A stretch of 64,000 nt of DNA from Mobilicoccus massiliensis (lineage in GTDB: Bacteria > Actinomycetota > Actinomycetes > Actinomycetales > Dermatophilaceae): contig NZ_LN651329.1 of NCBI RefSeq assembly GCF_000826525.2, positions 1 through 64,000 of the forward strand, read 5' to 3'. The notes beneath the pieces are model-generated. The model saw only the letters and a program-made list of their open reading frames with translations. It ran no database searches and was not told the DNA's origin. Each line of letters starts with the position of its first letter. Position 1 is the first letter of the stretch. This document shows, in pieces, positions 1-8,202 of the stretch. Position numbers and translations under genes: made by a program.

Positions 1-2053
1 GACCGAGGCACCGCCGGCGGGCGCGCTCGATCCCGACCTCGCGCGGGCCGCTGCCGGAGTGCGCGAGAAGCTCGTCGGCTGCGGGGCGTTCGAACCGGGC
101 ACGCTCGCCGTCGGAGTGCAGGACGTGGCCGCGCGCCTGGCGCCGCCCGCGACGCCGCTGCTCGTCGCCGGAGACACGGCCGTGGCCGAGGCGATCCGGC
201 CGGAGGTCGAGGCGCTCGGATGGGACGTGCGCTTCTCCGCGGCGACCGGCCGCGCGGCGGTCAACGAGGCGTTCGGCACGAGGCGGCTGCTCGTCGTCCT
301 CACCCACGGACCGAGCGACCCCGACCTCGTCGACGTCGACCGCTGGTGCCACGACATGCGGGTGGACTGGCTGCCGGTCGAGCTCGGGCGAGGTGTCGTC
401 CTCGCCGGACCGCGGGTCACCCCGGGCGAGGGTGCCTCCTACGAGGACCTCGTCGGCCGTCGCTGCGCCGCCGCCTACGATCGGCGCGTCCACCGCGCGC
501 TGCGCACCCCTTCCCTGACCGGCGACTGCGGCCCGGCGCCCGCCGACGTCCCGGGTCTGCTCCTGCTCGCTCTCATGCTCGGCGCGAGGAGTGCCGGCGA
601 CGTCCTCCTCCGCGTCCGCTGGGAGTCCGGGGATCCGGTCGTCACCGAGCACCCGGTGCTGCCGATGCCCGGATCCGTGACCCGCCACCGCGTGCACCGG
701 CCGGAGGATCTCGTCGACGAGCTCACGGGCCTCGTCGTGCGGACCCGCACGATCACCCACGATGCGTCGGTGCCCGCGTCACTCGTCACGCGGCAGTGCG
801 ACGTCGCCGACATCCGGGCCGTGAGCAGGTGGGCCAACAACACGCTGTGCCAGGGGTCCGTCTTCGGCGACGCCGACCTCGCGGGCCGTTCTCCGCTCGG
901 GGAGTCGATCGAGCGCTACTGCGCGAACATCCTCGACACCCTGCCCGTCCGCCACGCCTCGTGGGACGAGCTGCGACGACGCGGCATCCCCGCGCTCGAT
1001 CCGGACACGCTCGTGCTGTACTCGGACCGTCAGTACGCGGCACGCGGTTTTCCCTTCGTCCCCCTGACCCGGCAGACCCGGGTGCACTGGGTTCCGGGGC
1101 GCTCGCTGAGCCGTGACACCGAGGTGCTCGTGCCGGCCTCGCTCGTCTACGTCAACTGGTACGCGGCGGGCTACGCCGGCTCGCCGTTGACGAACTTCTG
1201 CGCGTTCGCCGGCATCGCCGCAGGACCGGACCTCGACTTCGCCGTGATGAGCGGGCTCGAGGAGGTCGTCGAGCGCCACGCGACGATGCTCTGGTGGCTG
1301 AGCGGTCACGTGCTGCCGGGTCTCGTGGCGACCGACGAGTTGGAGCAGCTCTGGGACGGAACCGATCCGCGTCGGCAGCGGCACGGACTGATCCACATCG
1401 ACTGCGACATCCCCGTACCGGTCGTCGGGGCCACGGTGCACGACGACGTCGACCGGCTCGTCAACATCGGGTTCTCCGCGCGGCACGACGCGCAGGTCGC
1501 GGCGGCGAAGGCGTGGACCGAGGCGCTCACCCTGCAGGAGGGGTCGCGTGACCTGCTTCGCATGGACGGCCTGCACTGGGGCGTCATGGCGAGCGGAGAG
1601 CTCAACGGCCGGGCGTTCAAGCCGTGGCGCGCCGACCGCGCGTACCTCGACGACTTCCGCGCCGACATGCACGACTGCGACGACCTCATGGTCCAGCAGC
1701 AGGTGTACCTCGACCCGCGGGCCGCGGAGCGGATGCGGCATCTGCTGGAGCCGCCCGCGAGTCGGCCGATGTCGGCGACGTCGGCCCTGTCGGAGCGCTC
1801 GCTGGGCGCCTACCGGGCCGCCGTCGAATCGGCCGGCTACGAGGTCGTTGTGGTCGATCTCACGACCCCCGACGTGGCGAGTACGGGGATGGCCGTCGTG
1901 CGCGTGCTCGTGCCCGGCACGATCGGCAACGCGCCCGCGGCCTTCCCGTTCCTCGGTCGCGGCCGGGTCCCCGAGCTGGCCCACCGGCTCGGATGGACCG
2001 ACCGGCTTCTCGACGAGGACGAGCTCAATCACTTTCCGATGCCCCATGCCTGA
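1..2053 (+). CDS. TOMM cyclodehydratase: leader-docking domain fused to YcaO (5' end outside window)
   Basis: The frame is open to the left edge, so the start lies upstream; the first in-window start codon is GTG at 59. Numbering from 59, residues 1-150 resemble the ThiF-like docking domain that grips the leader peptide in azoline-forming RiPP pathways. Residues ~245-664 are a YcaO domain, which activates backbone amides with ATP to cyclise Cys/Ser/Thr into thiazoline/oxazoline. Visible YcaO signatures are GESIERY (281-287), GLEEVVERHA (399-408), a following AKAWTEALTLQ helix, and a proline-rich C-terminus (HFPMPHA) like the family's PxPxP tail. The stop overlaps the start of the next gene by 8 bp, so the two are probably translated together. 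No precursor peptide or dehydrogenase is visible; they would lie to the left. Confidence 0.85.
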   Translation, partial: TEAPPAGALDPDLARAAAGVREKLVGCGAFEPGTLAVGVQDVAARLAPPATPLLVAGDTAVAEAIRPEVEALGWDVRFSAATGRAAVNEAFGTRRLLVVLTHGPSDPDLVDVDRWCHDMRVDWLPVELGRGVVLAGPRVTPGEGASYEDLVGRRCAAAYDRRVHRALRTPSLTGDCGPAPADVPGLLLLALMLGARSAGDVLLRVRWESGDPVVTEHPVLPMPGSVTRHRVHRPEDLVDELTGLVVRTRTITHDASVPASLVTRQCDVADIRAVSRWANNTLCQGSVFGDADLAGRSPLGESIERYCANILDTLPVRHASWDELRRRGIPALDPDTLVLYSDRQYAARGFPFVPLTRQTRVHWVPGRSLSRDTEVLVPASLVYVNWYAAGYAGSPLTNFCAFAGIAAGPDLDFAVMSGLEEVVERHATMLWWLSGHVLPGLVATDELEQLWDGTDPRRQRHGLIHIDCDIPVPVVGATVHDDVDRLVNIGFSARHDAQVAAAKAWTEALTLQEGSRDLLRMDGLHWGVMASGELNGRAFKPWRADRAYLDDFRADMHDCDDLMVQQQVYLDPRAAERMRHLLEPPASRPMSATSALSERSLGAYRAAVESAGYEVVVVDLTTPDVASTGMAVVRVLVPGTIGNAPAAFPFLGRGRVPELAHRLGWTDRLLDEDELNHFPMPHA

Positions 2054-3449
2054 GGTGTCGTTGTTCGCGACCCCGCTCGAGGTGCACCGCGTCCCGGGCC
2101 GTTTCGGGCTGCCCGAGGCGTTCGTGCACGACCAGGTGCGGATGCCGCCCCGGGAAGGCGTCGACGCGTGGGCGCCGGCGCCGCAGCTCGTCGGCGGCGG
2201 CGGGCCGGATCCGGCGGTGCGCGTGGCAGCGGCCGTGCGCACGTGGTGCGGTGAGGACGGCGGTCAGCTCGAGGTCCGCTCCGCCTCGTGGGACGCGTTG
2301 CGGGCAGAGGGTGCGCCGGTGTTGCGGGTCGAGGAGCTCGACGGGCCCGCCGCGGAGGTCGTCGACGATCCGGCGTCACCGTTCGTGCGGGCCGGGCCCG
2401 CCGACGTGATGCGGTGGTGCCGCGGGTGGCGGCACGGCGACAGCGGCGGGCCGGTGGCGGGGTGGGTTCCGTACGCACAGGTGCCGGTGCGCTTTCTCGA
2501 CGCCCACCCCGACGAGCCGCCCATCGGTCCGATGAACATGAGCGGCCTCGGTGCGGGAATCGGCCTCGACGCCGCGATCGACGCGGCGTGGGCCGCACTG
2601 ATCTGCGAGGACGCGCTCGTGACCTGGTGGGAGGGCCGGGTGCCGGCGGCCATCGAGACGGCCCCTGTCCCGGAGGGTCCCGGCGTCACGGTCGATGTCC
2701 GCTCGCTGCCCGCCTCCGGAGGCCGCCGGGTCGCCCTCGCGGTGGCCTGTTCGTTGCCTGGGTCCTCGGTGCGGGAGGCTTCGGTGCCGGAGTCGTCGGT
2801 GCGGGAGGCCTCGGTGGCAGGGTCTTCGATGGAGAGGTCTTCGATGCCGAAGTTCTCGACGCGGGAGTCGCCGGTCGTCACACTCGGGGCCGCACCGACG
2901 CCGGCGGAGGCCTCGGTGGCAGGGTCTTCGATGGAGGGGTCTTCGATGCCGAAGTTCTCGACGCGGGAGTCGCCGGTCGTCACCCTCGGGGCCGCACCGA
3001 CGCCGGCGGAGGCCTCGGCCCGTGCGCTCTGGCAGCACTCGCTCGCTCGCACCCTCCTCGACGATCCGGGGCGCTTCTCGGGTGGGCCACCGCCCGGCGT
3101 CCTGCCCCATCGCGCCGATCGGGCCTACCTCGGTGACGCCCCGACCCCCGATTCCGCGGCGCTGCGTGCCGGCACCGATCCGCTGGCCTCGCTCCAGGTC
3201 GGTCTCGACCCCCGTAGCGTCGCAAGGACTCTCGAGTTCGTCTCCGGGCTGCGGCGGTGGGAGGAACCGCTCCCCGACTCGGCCCCGGCCCGGGGAGACC
3301 GCCCCTGGTGGGTCGTCGACCTGACGACGCCCGATGTCGCCCCGACCGGGTGGCGCTGCGTCCGAGTTCTCGCGCCCGGGCTGAGTCGGGTGGCCGCGCC
3401 GGCCTTCCCGCGACGCACCGATGGCGTCCCACCGTTTCCCGGCTGGTAA
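2046..3449 (+). CDS. Degenerate YcaO-like protein, partner of the upstream cyclodehydratase
   Basis: A 467-residue paralogue of the YcaO half of the preceding protein. Its ending WWVVDLTTPDVAPTG parallels VVVVDLTTPDVASTG upstream, and AALICEDALVTWW (183-195) aligns with EEVVERHATMLWW. In that alignment the ATP/Mg-binding Glu and Arg positions become Ala, Cys and Glu, so it is probably not catalytic and may act as a scaffold or docking partner. Between the two conserved lobes sits a Ser-rich low-complexity insert (about residues 234-322) made of short SSVREASV motifs and two nearly identical 34-residue units. The ATG at 2046 was chosen because it overlaps the upstream stop in the coupled manner; an earlier in-frame start would lie inside the upstream gene. 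The ORF is intact despite the repeats. The role is inferred from similarity to its neighbour only. Confidence 0.7.
   Translation: MPEVSLFATPLEVHRVPGRFGLPEAFVHDQVRMPPREGVDAWAPAPQLVGGGGPDPAVRVAAAVRTWCGEDGGQLEVRSASWDALRAEGAPVLRVEELDGPAAEVVDDPASPFVRAGPADVMRWCRGWRHGDSGGPVAGWVPYAQVPVRFLDAHPDEPPIGPMNMSGLGAGIGLDAAIDAAWAALICEDALVTWWEGRVPAAIETAPVPEGPGVTVDVRSLPASGGRRVALAVACSLPGSSVREASVPESSVREASVAGSSMERSSMPKFSTRESPVVTLGAAPTPAEASVAGSSMEGSSMPKFSTRESPVVTLGAAPTPAEASARALWQHSLARTLLDDPGRFSGGPPPGVLPHRADRAYLGDAPTPDSAALRAGTDPLASLQVGLDPRSVARTLEFVSGLRRWEEPLPDSAPARGDRPWWVVDLTTPDVAPTGWRCVRVLAPGLSRVAAPAFPRRTDGVPPFPGW
2808..3011 (+). repeat. Tandem duplication, 2 x 102 bp, inside the degenerate YcaO gene
   Basis: The unit at 2808-2909 is repeated at 2910-3011 with only two base differences (gagagg/gagggg and cacactc/caccctc). 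The length is a multiple of three, so it adds 34 residues without a frameshift. It is preceded at ~2760-2807 by shorter repeats of a tcggtgcgggagg motif. The near-identity indicates a recent, slippage-type duplication. Confidence 0.9.
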
Positions 3450-3507
3450 GCGGGCCACCAGGACCGCTCGACCCCTCCGACGGCGTCTCCGCTGCCAGGA
3501 TGTGGCC

Positions 3508-3705
3508 ATGACGGGATCCCGCGCCCGGCATGCTCGGAGCTTCGTGAAGCGCGCACCAGGCGCCGGTGCCGAACGAGCGCCGGGAAGGTCGTCTCCGCGA
3601 CTGGGATCTCGGGTCAGCGCACGTCTCCGACCCCGAGCCGTCACCGGCCTCGTCGAACGGATGGACGTGATCGCAGTGTTGCCCACCCGAGAGGCACGAT
3701 CGTGA
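3508..3705 (+). CDS. Possible small Arg-rich protein (doubtful)
   Basis: A 65-residue frame starting at ATG 3508, with an AGGA seven bases upstream. It ends with a TGA that overlaps the GTG start of the SH3-like gene (GTGA), the usual coupling arrangement. The product is Arg/Ala/Ser-rich with no recognisable domain, and such frames arise readily by chance at this base composition. The rest of 3450-3701 shows nothing recognisable. It could simply be the leader of the SH3-like gene. Confidence 0.25.
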   Translation: MTGSRARHARSFVKRAPGAGAERAPGRSSPRLGSRVSARLRPRAVTGLVERMDVIAVLPTREARS

Positions 3706-4034
3706 GTATCCGCGTGCTGCACGACCACGACATCCCGAGTCGTCGGGCGATCCGCGTTCGGCCGGGCGAATGCGTGCGTGTCGGTGAGCGCTCGCCCGAG
3801 TGGCCGGCGTTCGTCTTCGTCGTCACCACGAACGGTGAGGGTTGGGTGCCGGAGCGACACCTCGACGCGTCGCGGCCCGAGGCGATCGTCTGCGACGACT
3901 ACGACACACAGGAGCTTCCCGTAGGGACCGGCGATCTCGTCGAGGTCCTGCGCTCCGACGATCCGAGTGCCTGGTCGTGGTGTCGCGACCGCGACGGCCG
4001 GGAGGGCTGGGTGCCGCATTCGGCGCTGACGTGA
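3702..4034 (+). CDS. SH3-like domain protein, two repeats
   Basis: A 110-residue cytosolic protein without signal peptide or membrane segment. It contains two copies of a bacterial SH3-type motif: GEGWVPERHL near residue 46 and REGWVPHSALT at the C-terminus, each preceded by a G(E/D)xVxV strand typical of variant SH3 folds. Such domains bind peptides or cell-wall ligands; the ligand here is unknown. The GTG start at 3702 was chosen because it gives MSIRVLHD followed directly by the first repeat. It overlaps the stop of a doubtful small frame. It faces the lactone oxidase gene across a repeat-rich intergenic region. Confidence 0.6.
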   Translation: MSIRVLHDHDIPSRRAIRVRPGECVRVGERSPEWPAFVFVVTTNGEGWVPERHLDASRPEAIVCDDYDTQELPVGTGDLVEVLRSDDPSAWSWCRDRDGREGWVPHSALT

Positions 4035-4094
4035 GTCCCGCCCTGACGGGACAGCCGCCGCCCCAGACCGCCCTGTCGGCGTGAATCCACAAGG

Positions 4095-4160
4095 TGGCAG
4101 ATGGGATGGAATCAGATCTGGGGTGTTCACCCCACTTTCGCTGCCATCCCATCTTCCATG
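4095..4160. repeat. Nested palindromic element, copy A, between convergent genes
   Basis: The outer stem AGATGGGATGG (4099-4109) pairs perfectly with CCATCCCATCT (4144-4154). An inner stem TGGGGTG/CACCCCA (4119-4134) sits in its loop. A second copy with the same outer and inner stems lies at 11779-11856, also between convergent genes. It is a REP-like repeat or bidirectional terminator; no T-run follows. Confidence 0.8.
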
Positions 4161-4212
4161 TCGGGCTCTGCGCGCGTGCGCCGGCGCTCGGGGCCCCACC
4201 GGCCCACACCAC

Positions 4213-4297
4213 CGCCGAGACAGCCGTCGTTTCCGGAATCGACGAGACTCGTGACCGAATCCCGAGACGTGAGGCGGAAACGACGGCTGTCTCGGCG
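4213..4297. repeat. 23-bp perfect inverted repeat, possible terminator
   Basis: The arm 4213-4235 (begins CGCCGAGACAGCCGTCG) is the exact reverse complement of 4275-4297. The 39-nt loop contains its own ACGAG-A-CTCGT hairpin. It lies 10 bp past the stop of the convergent lactone oxidase gene. Terminator, or remnant of a small palindromic mobile element. Confidence 0.7.
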
Positions 4298-4307
4298 CGT
4301 TGGGTGC

Positions 4308-5675
4308 TCAGGCGTCGATGGGGCCCAGGACGCGGTCGAGGTAGGGGTTGCGTAGGAGTCCGTCGGGGTCGACCTGGGCCCGGACGCGGCAGGCGTCGGC
4401 GAATCGTGGGTAGAGCTCACCGAGTCGAGCGGCGTCGAGGCGGTGCATCTTGCCCCAGTGCGGCCGTCCCTCGTACGCGGCGAAGACGTCCTCGACGACC
4501 TCGAAGTACGCCCGGTGGTCGGCACGCACGTACTGGTGGGCGGCGACGTAGACGTTGCGACGTTCGAAGCCGGTCGACAGCCATGCGTCGTCGGCGCCGG
4601 CGAAGCGCACCTCGAGCGGGAACGTCACCGGCATCCGACGACGATCGAGCTCACGGCGGAGCTCGCGAACGACCTCGCCGGCGGCCTCGATGGGCAGGGC
4701 GTATTCGGTCTCCCGGAACCGCACGCGTCGCGGCGAGACGAAGACGTCGGCCGAAGCGGCCGTGTACGTGCGGGCCGAGAGCGACCTCGCGCTGATCGCG
4801 TTGAGGGCCGGGACGAGCCGCGGCATCGTGGCTCCGAGCCGGTTGACGCCCTCGTACAGGTCGTTCGACAACAGCTCGTCCTCGAGGCGACGCCGCCACG
4901 CCGGCAGCGGTCGGCCGCTGTCGTCGTCGGCGGCCAGACGGGTGTTGAACTTGGCCGCGACGCGATCGGTGCCGGGGAACCAGAAGAACTCGACGTGGTC
5001 GGCCTCCGTGGGGAACGTCTCGATGCGATCGAGCACGGCGTCGAGGCTCTCCGGCCGCTCCTCGGCTCGCATGCGAAACGCGGGCACGCAGTCGACCCGC
5101 AACGCGACGACGACGCCGAACGCACCCAGCCCCACGAGCGCGGCGTGGAACAGGTCGGACTGCTCCTCCCGGGAGCACTCGACCAGCGAACCGTCCGCAA
5201 GAACGAGGCGCAGCGCCGAGACGAAGCCGGCCAGCCCGGTGAAGTGCAGACCGGTGCCGTGCGTGCCGGTGGAGACCGCCCCGGCGAGCGTCTGCCCGTC
5301 GACGTCGCCGAGGTTGGGCATCGCCAGCCCGAGACTGGCGAGCACGCTGTTGAGCGCGCCCAGCGTCGTGCCGGCCCGCACCCATACGCGGGCGCACGTC
5401 TCGGGTCGGGCTCCGGGCGGGGCCGCCTCCAGGTGCTCGACCCCGTCGAGGCCGGTCATGGCGGCGACGTCGAGCATGACGTCGTCCGTCTCGGCGCAGG
5501 GGGTGAACGAGTGCCCCGATCCGACCGGACGCACCCGCCGCCCTGCATCACGTGCGCGCCGCAGCACGTCGGCCACCTCGATCGCCGTCGTCGCGTACTC
5601 GACGCGGCCAGGGCGGCACGTGACGTTGCCGGCCCAGTTGGACCACGAACCGGGTGCGTCGTTCATCCGAAGCAT
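4308..5675 (-). CDS. FAD-linked sugar-1,4-lactone oxidase (D-arabinono/L-gulono type)
   Basis: A 455-residue protein of the aldonolactone oxidase family, which oxidises an aldono-1,4-lactone with O2 or a dehydrogenase acceptor. The N-terminal PCMH-type FAD domain carries GSGHSFTP, whose His is the usual covalent FAD attachment site, and GQTLAGAVSTGTHGTG for the pyrophosphate. The C-terminal ALO domain ends with the hallmark PHWGKMH. The ATG at 5675 was chosen for its GAGGAG ribosome-binding site seven bases upstream. The start overlaps the end of the upstream PLP-enzyme gene by 13 bp, indicating an operon. The substrate cannot be fixed from sequence. Confidence 0.85.
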   Translation of the reverse strand: MLRMNDAPGSWSNWAGNVTCRPGRVEYATTAIEVADVLRRARDAGRRVRPVGSGHSFTPCAETDDVMLDVAAMTGLDGVEHLEAAPPGARPETCARVWVRAGTTLGALNSVLASLGLAMPNLGDVDGQTLAGAVSTGTHGTGLHFTGLAGFVSALRLVLADGSLVECSREEQSDLFHAALVGLGAFGVVVALRVDCVPAFRMRAEERPESLDAVLDRIETFPTEADHVEFFWFPGTDRVAAKFNTRLAADDDSGRPLPAWRRRLEDELLSNDLYEGVNRLGATMPRLVPALNAISARSLSARTYTAASADVFVSPRRVRFRETEYALPIEAAGEVVRELRRELDRRRMPVTFPLEVRFAGADDAWLSTGFERRNVYVAAHQYVRADHRAYFEVVEDVFAAYEGRPHWGKMHRLDAARLGELYPRFADACRVRAQVDPDGLLRNPYLDRVLGPIDA

Positions 5676-6889
5676 CGTCCTTCTCCTCGGTAGGTGGGGG
5701 TGGTGCCTGCCAGGTCTCCGGCGGCGACGAGGTGCAGATGATCGAAGCGTTCGCAGAGTTCGCCCGCCTTGGCGTGGCGGAACCACACGCGATCACCGAC
5801 GTCGAGACCCGTCTCATGTGGCGTGACGAGCGGGGTCTGCACCTCGCCCGCACCCTCGGCGCCGATGAGGCGCAGCCCCTCGGGCCACCACGGCTTGGGC
5901 AACCGCGACCTGCCGGCCGCACCGGAGGCGACCAACCCACCACCGAGCACGGTGACGATGCGCGGTGCGGGCCGCCGAACCACGGGAGCGACGAAGAACG
6001 CGGCGGGCTCGGGGGCGAAGGAGCTGTAGCCGTCGAAGAGGTGCGGTGCGAACAGCCCTGATCCGGCGGCGAGTTCGGTGACCACGGTGTCGATGCCCAT
6101 GACGTGCAGGCTGCCGGTGCCGCCGGCGTTGACGAGGAGAGCGGAGCCGGCGACAGCCCTGGCGGCGTCGACGATGCGCCTGCGCCGCCCGGCCAACTCG
6201 GCCGCCGAGCGTCGTTGGACCTCGCGGATGAGGCGATTCGAATCCGCGATCCCCGCGATCTGCGCGTCGTAGAACATCAGCCCCGCCGGGGCGAGGACGT
6301 CGGAGTCCACCAGGCGTCGCAGCAGCGGCACGACGTCGCTCTCGGTGCGCAGCGGAGAACGCCGGGCGCCGACGTGGACGCGACCGATGCGGTAGGAGGC
6401 GTCGACGTCGAGACACACCCGCAGCGGCGCGTCACCGCGGCCGTGCTCGCGCATCGCGGCGCTCGCCAGATCGAGGTGGGTGTGACAGTCGGCCATGACG
6501 GTGACCCGGCGGCGCGCTTCCTCGTCCGCGGCGAGGCGGGCGAGCGCCGAGCGGTCGACGCTCGGGTAGGCGACGAGGACGTCGTGGCCGGCGGCAAGAG
6601 TCTCCCCCTCGCCAGCCACGAGCCACAGCGCCTCGGGCAGGGAGAACGCGAGGACTCCGCGGAACCCCTCGTGCCGCAACGCGCGAATCATCAGAGAACG
6701 GCACCGCACCGACTTGCTCGCCACCCGGATCGGCGTGCCGGCCGCGCGTTCGACCAGTCGGGCGGCGTTGCGGTCGAACGCGTCGAGATCGACGACGGCG
6801 AACGGCGGCTCGAGCGCCGAGGTCAGCGCGTCGAGGGCGGCCATGGCATGCCCGACCCGACCCGACGCGGCGATGCGCCTGCCGACCAT
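5663..6889 (-). CDS. PLP-dependent amino acid deaminase/aldolase (alanine racemase-fold)
   Basis: A 408-residue protein of the D-threonine aldolase/D-serine dehydratase-like family. The N-terminal alanine-racemase barrel has the PLP lysine in RVASKSVRCR (about residue 59). The C-terminal DSD1-like domain ends in a His/Cys metal-site pattern (WFRHAKAGELCERFDHLHL). It probably cleaves or deaminates a D-hydroxy amino acid. The ATG at 6889 has GGAGG five bases upstream, which favours it over the ATG at 6844. It is the first gene of a two-gene operon with the lactone oxidase, a pairing I recall as common in actinobacteria. Confidence 0.8.
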   Translation of the reverse strand: MVGRRIAASGRVGHAMAALDALTSALEPPFAVVDLDAFDRNAARLVERAAGTPIRVASKSVRCRSLMIRALRHEGFRGVLAFSLPEALWLVAGEGETLAAGHDVLVAYPSVDRSALARLAADEEARRRVTVMADCHTHLDLASAAMREHGRGDAPLRVCLDVDASYRIGRVHVGARRSPLRTESDVVPLLRRLVDSDVLAPAGLMFYDAQIAGIADSNRLIREVQRRSAAELAGRRRRIVDAARAVAGSALLVNAGGTGSLHVMGIDTVVTELAAGSGLFAPHLFDGYSSFAPEPAAFFVAPVVRRPAPRIVTVLGGGLVASGAAGRSRLPKPWWPEGLRLIGAEGAGEVQTPLVTPHETGLDVGDRVWFRHAKAGELCERFDHLHLVAAGDLAGTTPTYRGEGRCFG

Positions 6890-7105
6890 ACGGACCTCCC
6901 CGGTGCGAACTCACCGCGCGGTGACGTGCCGGTAACAACGACCAGTGGACCACGCCGTGTCAAGCCCCGCACGGACTTCGCACGAACGCGGCCGAGCCGC
7001 CCCCGCGGTGCGCCTGGATGCGCCTCACGCCCCAGCCCGAACGAACCGAGAGCCCCCGGCCGGTCCGCGCCCACGCCGCGAAGCGCCGGTCACGCGGAGT
7101 CGCGG

Positions 7106-7111
7106 TAGCGT
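7106..7111 (+). promoter_or_regulatory. Putative -10 box (TAGCGT) of the CDF transporter gene
   Basis: It fits the actinobacterial TANNNT -10 pattern and lies eight bases upstream of the GTG at 7120, consistent with a leaderless transcript. No clear -35 box was seen. Confidence 0.4.
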
Positions 7112-7119
7112 CGTCGTCC

Positions 7120-8148
7120 GTGACGAACTCGAAGGAACGAGGCGGGCACGCGGCGGCCTCCGACACGGCTTCCACGACGACCGGCGGGAGCGGGGGCAAG
7201 GGCGAGTCCTCCGGCAGCCTGCTCACCGTCCTCATCGCGCTGGGGGCGAACGCGCTCATCGCGATCGCGAAGACGGTGGCGGCCGTGGTGTCGGGCTCGG
7301 CGTCCATGGTGGCGGAGGCCTCGCACAGTTGGGCCGACACCGGCAACGAGATCTTCCTCTTCATCGCCGAACGCCGCGCGACCAAGCCGGCCGACGAGTC
7401 CCACCCCTTCGGCTACGGACGCGCCGCGTACGTGTGGTCGATGATCGCGGCGTTCGGCCTCTTCGTCGCGGGTTCGATCCTGTCGATCACGCACGGCATC
7501 TCGGAGCTGCACGCCGAGGGCGAGGGTGCGGACTACCTGCTGAGCTACATCGTGCTCGCCATCTCGTTCGTTCTCGAGGGGGTCTCGTTCTCGCAGGCGC
7601 TGAGGCAGACGCGGTCTTCGGCTCATAAGGCGGGGCTGCACCCGATGCGGTACATCCTCGACACGTCGCAGACGACGCTGCGGGCCGTGTTCTTCGAGGA
7701 CGCGGCCGCGTTGATCGGCATCCTGCTCGCCGCGGGCGGACTCGCTCTCCACGAGATCACCGGCGACGCGATCTACGACGCGATCGGGTCGATCCTCGTC
7801 GGCGTCCTGCTCGGTGTCGTCGCCTTCGTTCTCATCCAGCGCAACGTCGCGTTCCTCGTCGGCCAACAGGTCAGCGCGGCCACGCGAGAGAAGGTCCTCG
7901 CGGCCCTCTACGACAACCCCGAGATCGACGTGGTGACGTTCCTCCACATGGAGTACGTCGGACCGTCGAAGGTGCTGATCATCGCGGCGGTCGACCTCTC
8001 CCTCGACGACACCGAATCCGTGCTGCAGACCCGCATCCAGGCCATCGAGGACCGCCTGGAAGCGACTCCGCTTGTCGCCCGCGCCTTCCTCACCCTCTCG
8101 GCTCCCGGCTGGAAGCCGCTGGCCGACCCCGATCCGCAGGCCGGCTGA
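7120..8148 (+). CDS. Cation diffusion facilitator (CDF) family transporter
   Basis: A 342-residue inner-membrane protein with a Ser/Gly-rich N-terminus (1-33), then about six hydrophobic segments and a soluble C-terminal domain. The metal-site pair appears as HSWAD (H69/D73) in the second membrane segment. The later segment has FFEDAAALIG (E193, D194), as in the CDF subgroup with an acidic residue instead of His. CDF proteins export Zn, Fe or Mn in exchange for protons; the metal is not predictable here. The GTG at 7120 is preferred over the longer ATG frame at 7018, whose extra 34 residues are Arg/Pro-rich and overlap the promoter. It is divergent from the PLP-enzyme operon. Confidence 0.8.
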   Translation: MTNSKERGGHAAASDTASTTTGGSGGKGESSGSLLTVLIALGANALIAIAKTVAAVVSGSASMVAEASHSWADTGNEIFLFIAERRATKPADESHPFGYGRAAYVWSMIAAFGLFVAGSILSITHGISELHAEGEGADYLLSYIVLAISFVLEGVSFSQALRQTRSSAHKAGLHPMRYILDTSQTTLRAVFFEDAAALIGILLAAGGLALHEITGDAIYDAIGSILVGVLLGVVAFVLIQRNVAFLVGQQVSAATREKVLAALYDNPEIDVVTFLHMEYVGPSKVLIIAAVDLSLDDTESVLQTRIQAIEDRLEATPLVARAFLTLSAPGWKPLADPDPQAG

Positions 8149-8202
8149 CGGCGGCTTGTCGGTGGCTCGTGGCAGGGTGAAGTCCCCGACGAAAGGCGCG
8201 TT

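Noticed and set aside
2745..3020. CRISPR-like or VNTR non-coding array
   Set aside because: The repeats are directly adjacent without spacers, in frame, and inside an intact coding sequence.
7018..7119. Longer start for the CDF transporter
   Set aside because: The added 34 residues are Arg/Pro-rich, precede a disordered tail and would cover the -10 box; the GTG at 7120 is simpler.
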